Source: Blattamonas nauphoetae (Eukaryota > Preaxostyla > Oxymonadida). Taken from it: a stretch of DNA of 64,000 nucleotides. The notes under the pieces were generated by a model, which ran no database searches, had not been told where the DNA came from, and worked only from the letters and a program-made list of their open reading frames with translations. Made by a program: the position numbers and the translations under genes. Shown here one piece after another: positions 1-9,053 of the stretch (position 1 is the first letter of the stretch; each line of letters begins with the position of its first letter). Where the stretch lies: positions 124,001 through 188,000 of the forward strand of contig JARBJD010000025.1 of the NCBI GenBank assembly GCA_033064195.1, written 5' to 3'.

Positions 1-1157
1 TGTTGCTCGTCTCCCTTTGTATCGTTCCATTCCCGCTGGGTATTGTTCATGTGAAACAAAAAACTCCAAATTGAGTCATCCGCTTCGAAGAATGTGAGAC
101 AACTTGGGATCGTGAGAGCGACTGGCATGTGAAGAACAAAATCCATTGTCGGTTGATAAGATGGACATATTGTGAGAAGAAGGGCAAGAAAATCCAGGAA
201 TTCTTCTGATTGCTCACTATCGATGATCGAGAAACGGTTCACGCACAAATGCCAAATATACTTCTCCGAAGGAAAGAGAACATGCTTTAGAACCGTCCCG
301 TGAACAGCTTGTCGTTCATCGCCATCTTCAATTCCGAGTTCTGCGAGACCATCCGGAGTTGGGAGGTGGAGAGAGTCGTTGATGCTTTTGATGAGGAAGA
401 TGTGGATATCCACTGCTTCTGCAAAGGAATGAGATCGTGGATTGAGAGTTACGATGAGTTGAGGGATCAGATCCGCGTTGACGAGGGAAAGGACGATTTT
501 GAGTGAACAGCGCAACATCAGAGCTCTGAGCATCACAACTGCTGCTGTTGTCATGGCCTGGCTGGGCGTGGAAATGAGCTCCAAAAAAGACTCGACGAAG
601 ACACTCGAAGAATCATCAGAAGACGGCGCAAGACTGTCGACAAAAGCATCGGCTGTTTTCTGATTCTTTGGATTCACAGATCTCAGAAATTTCTCTGATT
701 TAGCTTCCAGGGAGTCGTCAAGTGTACGATGGCATTTCAGAGCGGCGACGAGAGATCGATATACAACGGCTTCTGCGTCATCAGATCCAAGTGCTTCTTC
801 GCTCCCAAACTTGATGCTCTCCAACGACGACGACAACAACAACAATGCCAGTGCGTGTCGACAGAGTAGTGTCGAGTAGCGAGAAATGTGTTTGGTCGGA
901 TCAGTCGACGAGCGATGCAGTTCACCCTCAATCCAGCAGAGGAACGAGATGGCTGGCCATTCCAGTTCCGATTGTGCCAGCGGAGTTGTGGAGTCCATTC
1001 TGTCGTTTGGAGTGGAATGGACGGCGATCTGAAGAGAGTGACGACAGTGTTGAGAAGAGAGCTCGTTTGGAGGAGTGTTGGCGTGATGGAGTTCCTCATC
1101 GTCTGAAAAGCGATTCAACGCATGCACAGTCCAAAGAGCGAGAAATCGGGCGATCAT
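1..1157 (-). CDS. Diverged array-family paralogue, 3' end beyond window
   Basis: Reading leftwards from an ATG at 1157 (a second in-frame ATG is at 999), the frame stays open to base 1, more than 385 codons. A TGA sits immediately before the ATG at 1157. The first ~110 residues come from sequence that recurs as spacer in the array (near 23.1 and 30.1 kb), where it is broken or has no body behind it. From about base 800 the protein aligns with the ~360-residue array family: VVYRSLVAALK matches IYNSLVALVK, and PTMDFVLHMPVAL matches PTLEFVLASPIVM. It is a distant member, perhaps a separate subfamily with its own N-terminus. Function unknown; mostly helical by composition. Its C-terminus lies outside the window. 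Confidence 0.65.
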   Translation of the reverse strand, partial: MIARFLALWTVHALNRFSDDEELHHANTPPNELSSQHCRHSLQIAVHSTPNDRMDSTTPLAQSELEWPAISFLCWIEGELHRSSTDPTKHISRYSTLLCRHALALLLLSSSLESIKFGSEEALGSDDAEAVVYRSLVAALKCHRTLDDSLEAKSEKFLRSVNPKNQKTADAFVDSLAPSSDDSSSVFVESFLELISTPSQAMTTAAVVMLRALMLRCSLKIVLSLVNADLIPQLIVTLNPRSHSFAEAVDIHIFLIKSINDSLHLPTPDGLAELGIEDGDERQAVHGTVLKHVLFPSEKYIWHLCVNRFSIIDSEQSEEFLDFLALLLTICPSYQPTMDFVLHMPVALTIPSCLTFFEADDSIWSFLFHMNNTQREWNDTKGDEQ

Positions 1158-1881
1158 TCAGCAATCCACAAGTGCCATCTGAACAGCGCCTTGTTGGCTT
1201 CTCCGATCATTCCTTTTCCGTCATTGACGATCCAACTTGGGTATTTTCCAGAATCGACATCAGAGAGGCGTTTGAGGGACCTTATGACAATCCTTTTCGC
1301 TTTGAGAAAAGAACTCGCAGTGGAACGGATGTAACCAATTGTGCAACAAGTTGTTTCATCTCTGACGATGGACCATGCAGATAAAACCTTTGGTGGACAA
1401 ACAGAGTCGTCTAGAGTTGTTTGGTTCTTCGATTTCGGAGGGTTGTTTGTGGCTCGGTTCCAGCAACGAGAGTACAGACTGAGTGGATAGTCAACTGGCT
1501 GGATGATCGGAGAAGAAATCTTGGATGTTTGTACAATGGTCAGAATGCGTGGTGTATCCTATTTCGACGAGAAAAACGAGACGTGTTTCAGCGATTGTTT
1601 GAAAGTCGAGATTGGGAAAGATAATCTGGTCACAATGCATCGTTCAGGGACGCAAGGAATTGTTTGGAGAGAGGACGGTTGACGATGTGACAGTCAAAGA
1701 CAGCCGAGTTGAGAACGACCAACCCAAAAGAGAAAGCCATTTCTGGACGATTGGAGGCCATCCCAGAATCTGTTCGTCCGCACCAGCAATCAGCGCATTC
1801 CCAACATCCGAGGAGACTCCGCAGAAACGAGTTGGAGTCATTCGAGAGGCAGCTTTGAATCATCATTCGAGATGCAATCGG
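1158..1881 (-). repeat. Array spacer, copy A (downstream block plus mid-spacer)
   Basis: This holds the ~240 bp downstream block (about 1612-1841), also found behind every other array gene, followed on the minus strand by a segment matching the spacers at 23.3-23.6 and 30.2-30.5 kb. In this copy the open frame of the block is out of phase with the gene upstream, unlike the other five. I see no independent gene here. Confidence 0.75.
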
Positions 1882-2313
1882 TCACAGTCTTTTCACATTC
1901 GATCCCAGCAATTGAGAGAGTTGCAGGCAATCTTTGACAAGATAGTGACCATAATATCTGCTCTTTTCGTGTATCATCTTCTGTTCGAGTGTGTCTTCGA
2001 AGCCTTCTGAAAACAGAGCTTGCATCATCCATTGCCCAGATTGGATCACTTCTGGGCCTTCCGCCTTCCAAAGTTTGAGTGAAAGGTTGATGTTGATGAG
2101 ACTCGTCTCGAGATGATAGTGGTGTTTGAAGAACGAGAGACAACTTGAGAATGTCATCACAATCGGAGAGGCGAGAACAAATTCCATTGTTGGAATATGA
2201 AATGGGCTGATTTCGAGGAGTTTGGCCAATAGAGACATGAAGGAGTTGAGTAAGAGTCCATCGAGGACGTATCGATTTGAGATCAGAAATGTCACAAACT
2301 GAGATGATGGGAG
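1882..2313 (-). pseudogene. C-terminal half of an array-family gene split by a transposon
   Basis: This codes for the family C-terminal half, from SSQFVTFLISNRY to the typical end GSNVKRL and a TAG stop. It includes the conserved PTMEFVLASPIVM and MMQALFSEGFEDTLEQ segments. The matching N-terminal half is at 5875-6440. The two halves meet at an 8 bp direct repeat, GATGGGAG, at 2306-2313 and 5875-5882, flanking the inserted element. Reading the repeat once joins VVLPS to SQFVTF in frame, so this was a whole gene before the insertion. A product from this half alone would have to start inside the element. Confidence 0.8.
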
Positions 2314-3670
2314 TAAGGATGAGCAACGGACGGACAAAAAGACGTTCAACTCGGACAACGGACAGCGGACAGGTCCAAGTGAAAAAGAAGTGCTTCATGT
2401 GGCCTAAATCAATGTGATTGACACTCAATTCGTTAATAAATAAGTGAATAGTGGTGATTAAATTCAGATTTTGTCTTTCATCAAAATGATAAACGAGTAC
2501 TAGAGAATTTGGACAAAAAGACCCATTAATTGCAGAAATGTCCGAGCTTGTCCGATCTTGGACATTCACTCAATTGTTGAAAAAACGAATCATCTGAATT
2601 TCTTCACAATCCAATTGTGATCAGATCAAAATGGACAAAACTGTCCTGTCCTGGACATGTCCGGATCGTCCTCCCCATCTCAAGTTAATTTCGTCGTCCC
2701 ATTTCTTTCAGGGTCACTTAAATCGGTTTTCACTTCGAAATTCCATTCTTCACATCATTTTCTAGCAACCACTCATTCTGCGATACTTTTATAAACTCAT
2801 TCCGGGAATTCAGTACATTTCCGATTTGACACATTATTTCTCTTTCAATGATGTTACACGTCAGAATTCAGTCAATGATAGTAGTATCTTATTTCAAACA
2901 TGATCGAATCAATTTGCCTTCAAAATTCGCCGCTCTGTTGCACACTTTGTTGGTTTGTTGATGATCTTGACTGGTATCTCGTTCCTTTTGGTTCAAGATG
3001 TTTTCTTATAAAGAAATTTCTCATTTTGAATCCAGATACGATGCTTTCTCGCCCTTATCCAAATGAGATGGTCGTTACACTCTCATTTGTCGCCCTAAAT
3101 GAACGGATCGTTTTCTACCTCGAAATAGTCTGTATTACACTTTTCCGGAATCAAAATGATTCATATTCATATTATTGATCGCTTTTTCACATTTATTATT
3201 GTTGATCTTCCCTCCAGAAGGCAGATTGACCTGTCGATCCTGTGAAGACGGAATAGATGAGGCCAAAGGAGGACAAACCGAGCTGATTCGTAAACAATGA
3301 ACTGGGAGTTGGGACGAAGAGACAAAACAGAGTGAGAGGAGAGGACGATCTTCATAATCGAGGGTCCGAGCTCGTGAACAATGGAGTTGGAGAAAAGAAC
3401 GAAACGGAAACATCAAACGAAACCAATTTGAAAAGTATGCTTCTCCCTACTCTGACTTACAGATATTTCTTCATTTTTATGACAATAAGTGTCCTGACTA
3501 TACAGAAATTTAAAGTGGAACAGTTAATCGATAAAACATGAGACAGACATCTCAGAAAGATGCAGAACGTATGTAATCATTCGTAAAGTGAATGAGGTTT
3601 TTCAGTCCATCCCTTCCTTCTCACAGCCACTCACATCTATTCATCTCCTCCTCCACCCTCATGAGATCGA

Positions 3671-5532
3671 ATGACAGAATGGGAAAGGAAACAGGTGACT
3701 GAGAGAGAAGAGCGAGAGAAAGAGGAAGAGAAGCGGAGAGAAGATGAGAGAAAGCAGATTGAAGAAAGGGTGATGAAGGAATTGGAGGAAGAACGAAGAA
3801 AGGAAGATGAGGAAAAGCGAGGCGAGAAGAAGATAGGAAGAGGAGAGAAGAAGAGGAAAGAATTGAACGAGAAGCGAAGCGAAGATGGGAAGATGAAGAA
3901 AGACGAAGCAAAGAAGATGCGAAACGATGGGAAGAGGAAGAGCGAAAGAAAATTGAAGAAAGAGTGCGGAAAGAACTCACTGAAGAGAAGCAATGAGAAG
4001 AGGAGAGAAAGGACGAACTTCGAAAGGAAGAAGAACGGAAGATGAAGGAAGAAGCAAAAAGGAAGGAAGAAGAAGCGAGAAGGAAGGAGGAAGAAGAGAA
4101 AAAGCGAATTCAGGAACGAGTGAGGCGTGAAATCGCAGAAGAGAAGAAAGGAAGAGGAGAGGCGAAGGGAGGAAGAGAAGAAAGCGAATATTCCCCAAAG
4201 AAGTCAGAATGGGAAAGGAAGCAAGAAGCTGAACGAGAAGCAGCGGGAGAGAAACAACGAAAGATCAGAGAGGATTTGGAGCGAGAGAGACAACGAGCAG
4301 CTCAGAAAGACTCAGCGACGATCGAGACAGGATCGAGTGTGTCAAGTGCGTTTGCTCGCTGGGGCATTGGGAAGATGATCGACACTGGAGTTGGATCTCG
4401 TCCAGTCGGTCCCCAACTGACATCATCGTCATCTCGAGGCAACTTCTCCTCAGAAACGAGAAGAAGACGAACGAAAGAAAAAGGAAGAAGAAGAACAAAG
4501 AAAGAAGGAAGAAGCAAAACGTCAAAAGAGGAAGCAGACCGGAGACAAAAGAGATCGATGAGGAGCGCATGCGAGCCGACATGCTCAATCGGGAAAGAGA
4601 GGCTGAAGAGGAAAGAAGAATCCCACAGGAGAAGGACGATCAAGACCGCGAAGAGAAGGAGCGTTTGAGACGGAAAGAGGATGAGAATCGGCGAGAACAG
4701 GAAAGACGGGAGGAGAGAGAGCGGAATGAGAGGATGGAAGAGGAAAGGAGGAAAGAGGAGAAGAGGAGGGAAGATGAGGAGAGAGAGAAAAAGGAGAGAA
4801 TCAAACGAGAAGTTCAGGAGACGCTTCGGAAGGAGAAGGAAGCGGAAGAACGAAGGAAGAAAGAGGAACAACAAAAGGAGGAGGAGAGAGAAAGGGAGGC
4901 CGAACGAAAACGTCAAGCTGAAAGTCAGAAAAAGTCAGAGTGGGAGAGGAAGCAAAATGCTGAGAGAGAAGCAGCGGAAGAGAAGCAGCGAAAGATCAGA
5001 GAGGATTTGGAGCGAGAGAGGCAACGAGCAGCTCAGAAAGACTCAGCGACGATCGAGACCGGATCGAGTGTGTCCAGTGCATTTGCTCGCTGGGGCATTG
5101 GGAAGATGATCGACACGTCCAGTTCTCCAGCTCGCCCAGTTGGCCCGTCAACTTCAACTGGTGCGAGTTCACGCGGCAGCTTCTCCTCAGAAACGAGAAG
5201 AAGACGAACGAAAGAAGAAAGAGGAAGAGGAACAACGAAGGAAGGAGGAAGAAGGAAAGCGGCACTTCGACAATGTGAACTAAACCTCCTGGGAAACACC
5301 CACACCCTCACAAGATGATACTGAACCATCCCGAGACTCCACTGACCCCCTTTCCATTTTCATCGATGAATGTCGGACCAGCCAGCGGGCGTGTGTGGCA
5401 GATCTGACAAGAATGACAAGACAGGAAGCAGCGAAAATGAAGAGGAGAGAAGAGGAGATGAATCGGAGAATGAGGAACAACGAAGTTGATACGAGACGAA
5501 GGGAGAGAAACGAAATGATGAGAGGAGACATC
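3671..5532 (+). CDS. E/K/R-rich coiled-coil protein, frame interrupted
   Basis: Long runs of Glu, Lys and Arg (such as EERRKEDEEKR and EEEERKKIEERVRKEL) point to a single charged helix or coiled coil. A module occurs twice, at about 4200-4480 and 4930-5210: SEWERKQ, then EKQRKIREDLERERQRAAQK, then SSVSSAFARWGIGKMIDT. No single frame covers the region. The coil frame changes near 3822 and after each SSxAFARWGIGK module, at the same place in both modules (behind TTCTCCTCAG). It also meets a TGA near 3994 and a TAA near 5279 before continuing in frame to 5532. Short introns could explain the two matching shifts; decay of a captured gene could explain the rest. Lying inside a transposon, it may be a gene fragment picked up from elsewhere. 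Function unknown. Confidence 0.5.
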
Positions 5533-5817
5533 TGAAAGGAACTTCCTCACAATCAGTCCATCAAAAACCACATAAAGGCCATACCGACTCGATCATTCGT
5601 TCTCGTCCTTCCCTTCCACACCTATTTCTATCCATCCTCTTTCTCTTCTCCATCCAACTCTTTCTCTTCATCTTCTCTGTTCTCCATCACATCTCTCTTC
5701 ATCTTTTCCTCCTCTCCTATTTCTTAAAAATGATTCAATTCTCCAAGTTAGTCAATAAATTTCAGAAAAAGTTGATCAAACCCTTTTTGAAATGTTACGA
5801 GCAATGACATCCTAATT
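5533..5817. other. Pyrimidine-rich tail of the hAT-like element, no gene
   Basis: After the coil frame ends, the plus strand is rich in TCTTC and TCC runs, with no open frame I can support. It leads into the terminal hairpin of the element. Confidence 0.5.
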
Positions 5818-5845
5818 AGGCGCTGTCCGAGGACGGACAGCGCCT
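5818..5845. repeat. Perfect 12 bp hairpin near right end of hAT-like element
   Basis: AGGCGCTGTCCG (5818-5829), a 4-base loop AGGA, then the exact complement CGGACAGCGCCT (5834-5845). It lies about 30 bp inside the right end of the element and contains the subterminal TGTCC/GGACA words. Confidence 0.9.
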
Positions 5846-5874
5846 CACCTTGTCCGGACAATTGCTCCTCCCTA

Positions 5875-6440
5875 GATGGGAGCACGACCTTCTGAAAGAT
5901 CATTTCACGACGGTTGAATTGGTCGACTGCAGTAGTGATGCCGAGATTCCGCAGAGACGGTGGAAATGTAATGTTGATGCAATCGAGGACGATTTTGATG
6001 AGATTGTCGAAGATCTCTTCGTTTCCTGTAATTGGCAGTGTTTGAGGTTGAAGAGTCGCAAAGACATTGGTAACGAGATCAGATTCCACGAGACGAGATT
6101 GAATTGTAGGTGTTGACACCATTGCAGTCTCGGTAAGCAATGACAACGCTGCAGCAACAACAGTCGAGTGGGGAGATGACACAAGAGTGACAATACTCTC
6201 CACAAAGCCAGAAGTAGATCCAGATGAAGAGGGAACGAGGTCATACACGAGCTTTTCTGCATGTTGTAGATCGCACCAGTCCGGCTCGAGACTCTTAAGA
6301 AACCGAGCAGCTTTGTCTTGAAGGGCATTGTCGAATGGGTATTCAGCTTTCACCATGGCAACAAGTGAACGGTAAATTGCTGATTTGACCTCGAATGACA
6401 AGTTAGCATTCGCATCAAAATGGAGGAATGGTTCTTGCAA
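5875..6440 (-). pseudogene. N-terminal half of an array-family gene split by a transposon
   Basis: This encodes the family N-terminal half, from QEPFLHFDANANLSFE through AEYPFDNALQDKAARFLKSL and FVESIVTLVSSPHSTVV to FQKVVLPS, where the hAT-like element begins. The other half is at 1882-2313. The frame opens with TTG at 6440 rather than ATG, so the ~40-residue family leader is missing or lies in another exon. The upstream paralogue ends 31 bp away. The pair 6471-7061/5875-6440 may therefore be the product of unequal recombination between tandem copies. Confidence 0.75.
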
Positions 6441-6470
6441 GCTGTTGACTTTGGATTGTGACCTTACCGT

Positions 6471-7061
6471 TCAGCGCCACGCTCCATTCCATCCCAGATC
6501 TTGTGCGATGAGAGAACATTTGGAATAAACATCCCTTCCAACAAATCCGCCTTCGTTGGTCATCGGGATCTGTTCGAGTGTGTCATCGAAGCCTACAGAT
6601 AACAGAGCTTGGACCAGCCTTTTTCCAGAGTGTGACTTCACACTTGTTATACGCGGGGTGGTGCTGGGATGGCTAAATTCATTCAAGTCGATGTAACAAT
6701 TACGTTTTCTGATTTGATTCTTCCCGAAAGAGAAAAGACACAAGTAAGTCACAACAATTCGATGAGAGAGAACAAACTCCAATGTTGGGGCATGATAAGG
6801 ACCGATGTGAAAGAGGGTGCACAAAATTGGATAGAGACTCTTCAAGAAATGGACTGTCTGGTCTTGGAGGGTATCATCCAACGGATATTCGGCCTTGATA
6901 AGCGAGACAAGCGAGGCGTACAATTCCGTTCGGTCCTCAAGTGAAGTTCTTGAATTCGAGTATTTCATCCAGAGAGACAAGGAATCAGGAACAACTGTCG
7001 CAAGTTCAACAGATGAGTGCGGATTGTGAGGCATACATGGTGTCAGACTCAGACGTGTCAT
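6471..7061 (-). CDS. Array-family paralogue with internal deletion, 196 aa
   Basis: It starts at an ATG 23 bp downstream of the upstream motif at 7085-7094. The N-terminal part (YASLVSLIKAEYPLDDTLQDQ, then HFLKSLYP) joins directly to the C-terminal part (HIGPYHAPTLEFVL, then KRLVQALLSVGFDDTLEQ). The middle ~150 residues of the family, including SSPHSTVV and the IFQKVVLPSSQ stretch, are absent while the frame is kept. It ends NGAWR. It may be a short isoform-like gene or a dead recombinant. Function unknown. Confidence 0.6.
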   Translation of the reverse strand: MTRLSLTPCMPHNPHSSVELATVVPDSLSLWMKYSNSRTSLEDRTELYASLVSLIKAEYPLDDTLQDQTVHFLKSLYPILCTLFHIGPYHAPTLEFVLSHRIVVTYLCLFSFGKNQIRKRNCYIDLNEFSHPSTTPRITSVKSHSGKRLVQALLSVGFDDTLEQIPMTNEGGFVGRDVYSKCSLIAQDLGWNGAWR

Positions 7062-7084
7062 GTTTTGAATGAAAAGTGATGATA

Positions 7085-7094
7085 GATCGTCCCA
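7085..7094 (-). promoter_or_regulatory. Upstream motif TGGGACGATC of array gene
   Basis: On the minus strand TGGGACGATC lies 23 bp before the ATG at 7061. The same word, with C or T at one position, precedes the starts at 22613, 27155, 29365 and 31986. Confidence 0.5.
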
Positions 7095-7347
7095 TGAACG
7101 AAAACATCATCCTGTACAAAGCACTTCATGATTGTCACTCTTTACGACTGCTGCAGTGATCTCCTAATCATCAAAATGGCACGAGTGGACTTTCTGGGCC
7201 AAAGGTGATCGTGGTGTGTTGTGACTTGATTGTTCAACGAGGCTATTCTCTCGTAATAAATTGTCGGATATCGATGTGAACACGTTTTATTTTCAAAATG
7301 TTGAGAATACTGTCGAGATCGTCTCAGAGAATGTCACTGTCATCCTA

Positions 7348-8658
7348 CCGGGTGTCCCATTAATCTTGGAAAATTGACTTCTTGGAATCAACTTCATGTT
7401 TTAAGATTCTTCATTTTTCTCACATAATCCTCTGAGCTACTGTCACTGTGAAAATGAACATGAAGAGTATTGGTTCAATGTGAAGTGAGAACAGAACGAT
7501 CCAAAAACATGAAATTTTCCCCAACAATTATTCTGAATGATATGGGCAGCTTGGTTAAACCACATAACTTTCGGGCAGTGAGAAGCAAGATACTGAAGAT
7601 GTATGGCATGGAGAGCGTTTGGCAAATGGCGAGCTGGTCCACGAGAGCGAACTTGAAACCATCCATATCATGAAAAGTGGAGACAAATAACAACGGCAAG
7701 GCTGTCCGGTGAAGAGAAAACAGTCTGAATGAATGTATTTTTGAAGTAGAAAGGAAGATGACGATACCTGTCAATTCTGGAAGTGACGTCCAAAACGAGG
7801 ATGTGAGATATCCAAAAATCGACGTCATCTCACGTTTAAATTGATGTCAAGTGAACAGTTCGCGATCTGAAAGATGATATCTTGTTGTGGCTGAATATAT
7901 CGCAATCAATACAGGGCTTGGAGATCGGGTGTCCGATTGATGTGGATTGGCCCTGATCGGACATCTGGTGCAGATAAAGAGAAAATACTAGAGATAAAAT
8001 GAGTGAGAGATACAGACTATTTTGAGATCTGGACGGATGACGTCATCGATTTACATCGCCAGTGAGGAGAATTGTGTTTTTGGGGATTTTGGCACATGGC
8101 ACTCATTGTCACGTTCCGCTGCTTCAAATGAATGCGTCCCACTGTTCGATTCGTTCTGGATACGTACAATTGGTTACGCGAGAGACGACAGTCAAAAAGT
8201 GGAATTATGATGATCGCTAAGAATAGGTGGCAGACTGAATCATATCTGGGCTTCGTCATATCTCAGAAACAGAGAGAATGACAGGCTAAGATGAATGTCT
8301 CATGAATGTAATATTTGGATGGCGAAGGATTGATGATAAACGGACTTTGGATTGACCAATCAGAGATGAAGAAGAACAACTAGAAAGAATCAGAGAAGAG
8401 ATACAACAACGAGTGTGTTACAAAGAAAAGGCAAACCACTCACAAAGAATCTCTCAAGAAATCAGCTTCACAATGTTAGAGATGGCTGCTGTCGTGATCG
8501 TGAGTGTGTTGGATAAGGTTCGGTAATTTCCTTCATGGTTCCTTTATTCATCCAAAAGGTGACAAGTGAGCTGATGACTTCATGCCACAATATGATTTGC
8601 TCCAAAACAGCGTCATTCTTCCGCAATTCGGAAAAACCAAGACTTATGGGACACCCGG
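7348..8658 (-). mobile_element. Decayed mariner-like element, 1311 bp
   Basis: The terminal inverted repeats begin CCGGGTGTCCCAT (left) and, on the other strand at the right end, CCGGGTGTCCCATAAG. Each is followed by TCTTGG. A TA dinucleotide flanks both ends (7346-7347 and 8659-8660), the Tc1/mariner target duplication. A length of 1.3 kb is standard for mariner. No full transposase frame remains. On the minus strand, fragments such as ALHAIHLQYLASHCPKVM (about 7550-7610) recall the C-terminal part of mariner transposases, so the gene ran leftwards and has decayed. Confidence 0.75.
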
Positions 8659-8845
8659 TATCATGTTTGATGAGGTCGATCGGCGAACTATATCACATCA
8701 TCTTGACGCTATCTTGAATCATTTCAACATTATGACTGGTATTTTCACAATTTTTTTTCAAAATATATCGATTGATCATGATTTATCGTGAAGTGAGAAT
8801 CTATGGCCGTTCTCCCTTCAAGACACCGATTTTTTGGAAGTGAAC
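8659..8845. other. Short intergenic stretch, nothing recognised
   Basis: AT-rich sequence between the mariner-like element and the tRNA-like sequence. I see no open frame or repeat I can support. Confidence 0.4.
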
Positions 8846-8930
8846 GTGCGGCTCGTTTGGCCTAGCGGTAGCCAACCCCTCTGTCGACTGTTGTGCTCGG
8901 GGTTCGACTCCCGCCGAGCACAACTTTTTT
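8846..8930 (+). tRNA. tRNA-like sequence, possibly a pseudo-tRNA
   Basis: An A-box-like TGGCCTAGCGG and a B-box GGTTCGACTCC are spaced as in a tRNA gene, followed within a few bases by TTTTTT, a pol III stop. A D-stem (GGC/GCC) and a partial acceptor (GCTCG/CGAGC) can be drawn. The T-stem is weak, with three good pairs, and no clean five-pair anticodon stem forms. If the loop CTGTCGA is the anticodon loop, the anticodon would be GTC (Asp), but this is not secure. It may be a tRNA relic or a tRNA-derived element. A covariance-model scan would settle it. Confidence 0.35.
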
Positions 8931-9053
8931 GCCACTACTTAGAGTTTTTTGGCCCAGAAACTCCACCCTTGCCCATCAAAATGAGTGCAGCTCAGATGGA
9001 TTGTCTAAACCATGAATTGTCAATCCGAAAACAAAGAGAACTCAGAGTGTCAA

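Larger units (their letters stand above)
2314..5874. mobile_element. hAT-like DNA element with captured coiled-coil gene
   Basis: The element is 3561 bp and flanked by the 8 bp target duplication GATGGGAG, a hAT-type length. Its ends are imperfect inverted repeats (TAAGGATGAGCAACGG on the left, TAGGGAGGAGCAATTG on the right strand). Subterminal GGACA/TGTCC words are abundant at 2320-2390, 2500-2670 and 5820-5862. I find no transposase inside, so it is probably non-autonomous. Its only sizeable coding region is the E/K/R-rich gene at 3671-5532. Bases 2314-3670 hold only short, unconvincing open frames. It inserted inside an array-family gene. Confidence 0.75.

Noticed and set aside
3671-4045. 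Antisense Ser/Leu/Phe-rich frames opposite the coil gene
   Set aside because: They are the complement of GAA/AAG/AGA-rich coding sequence; composition alone explains them.
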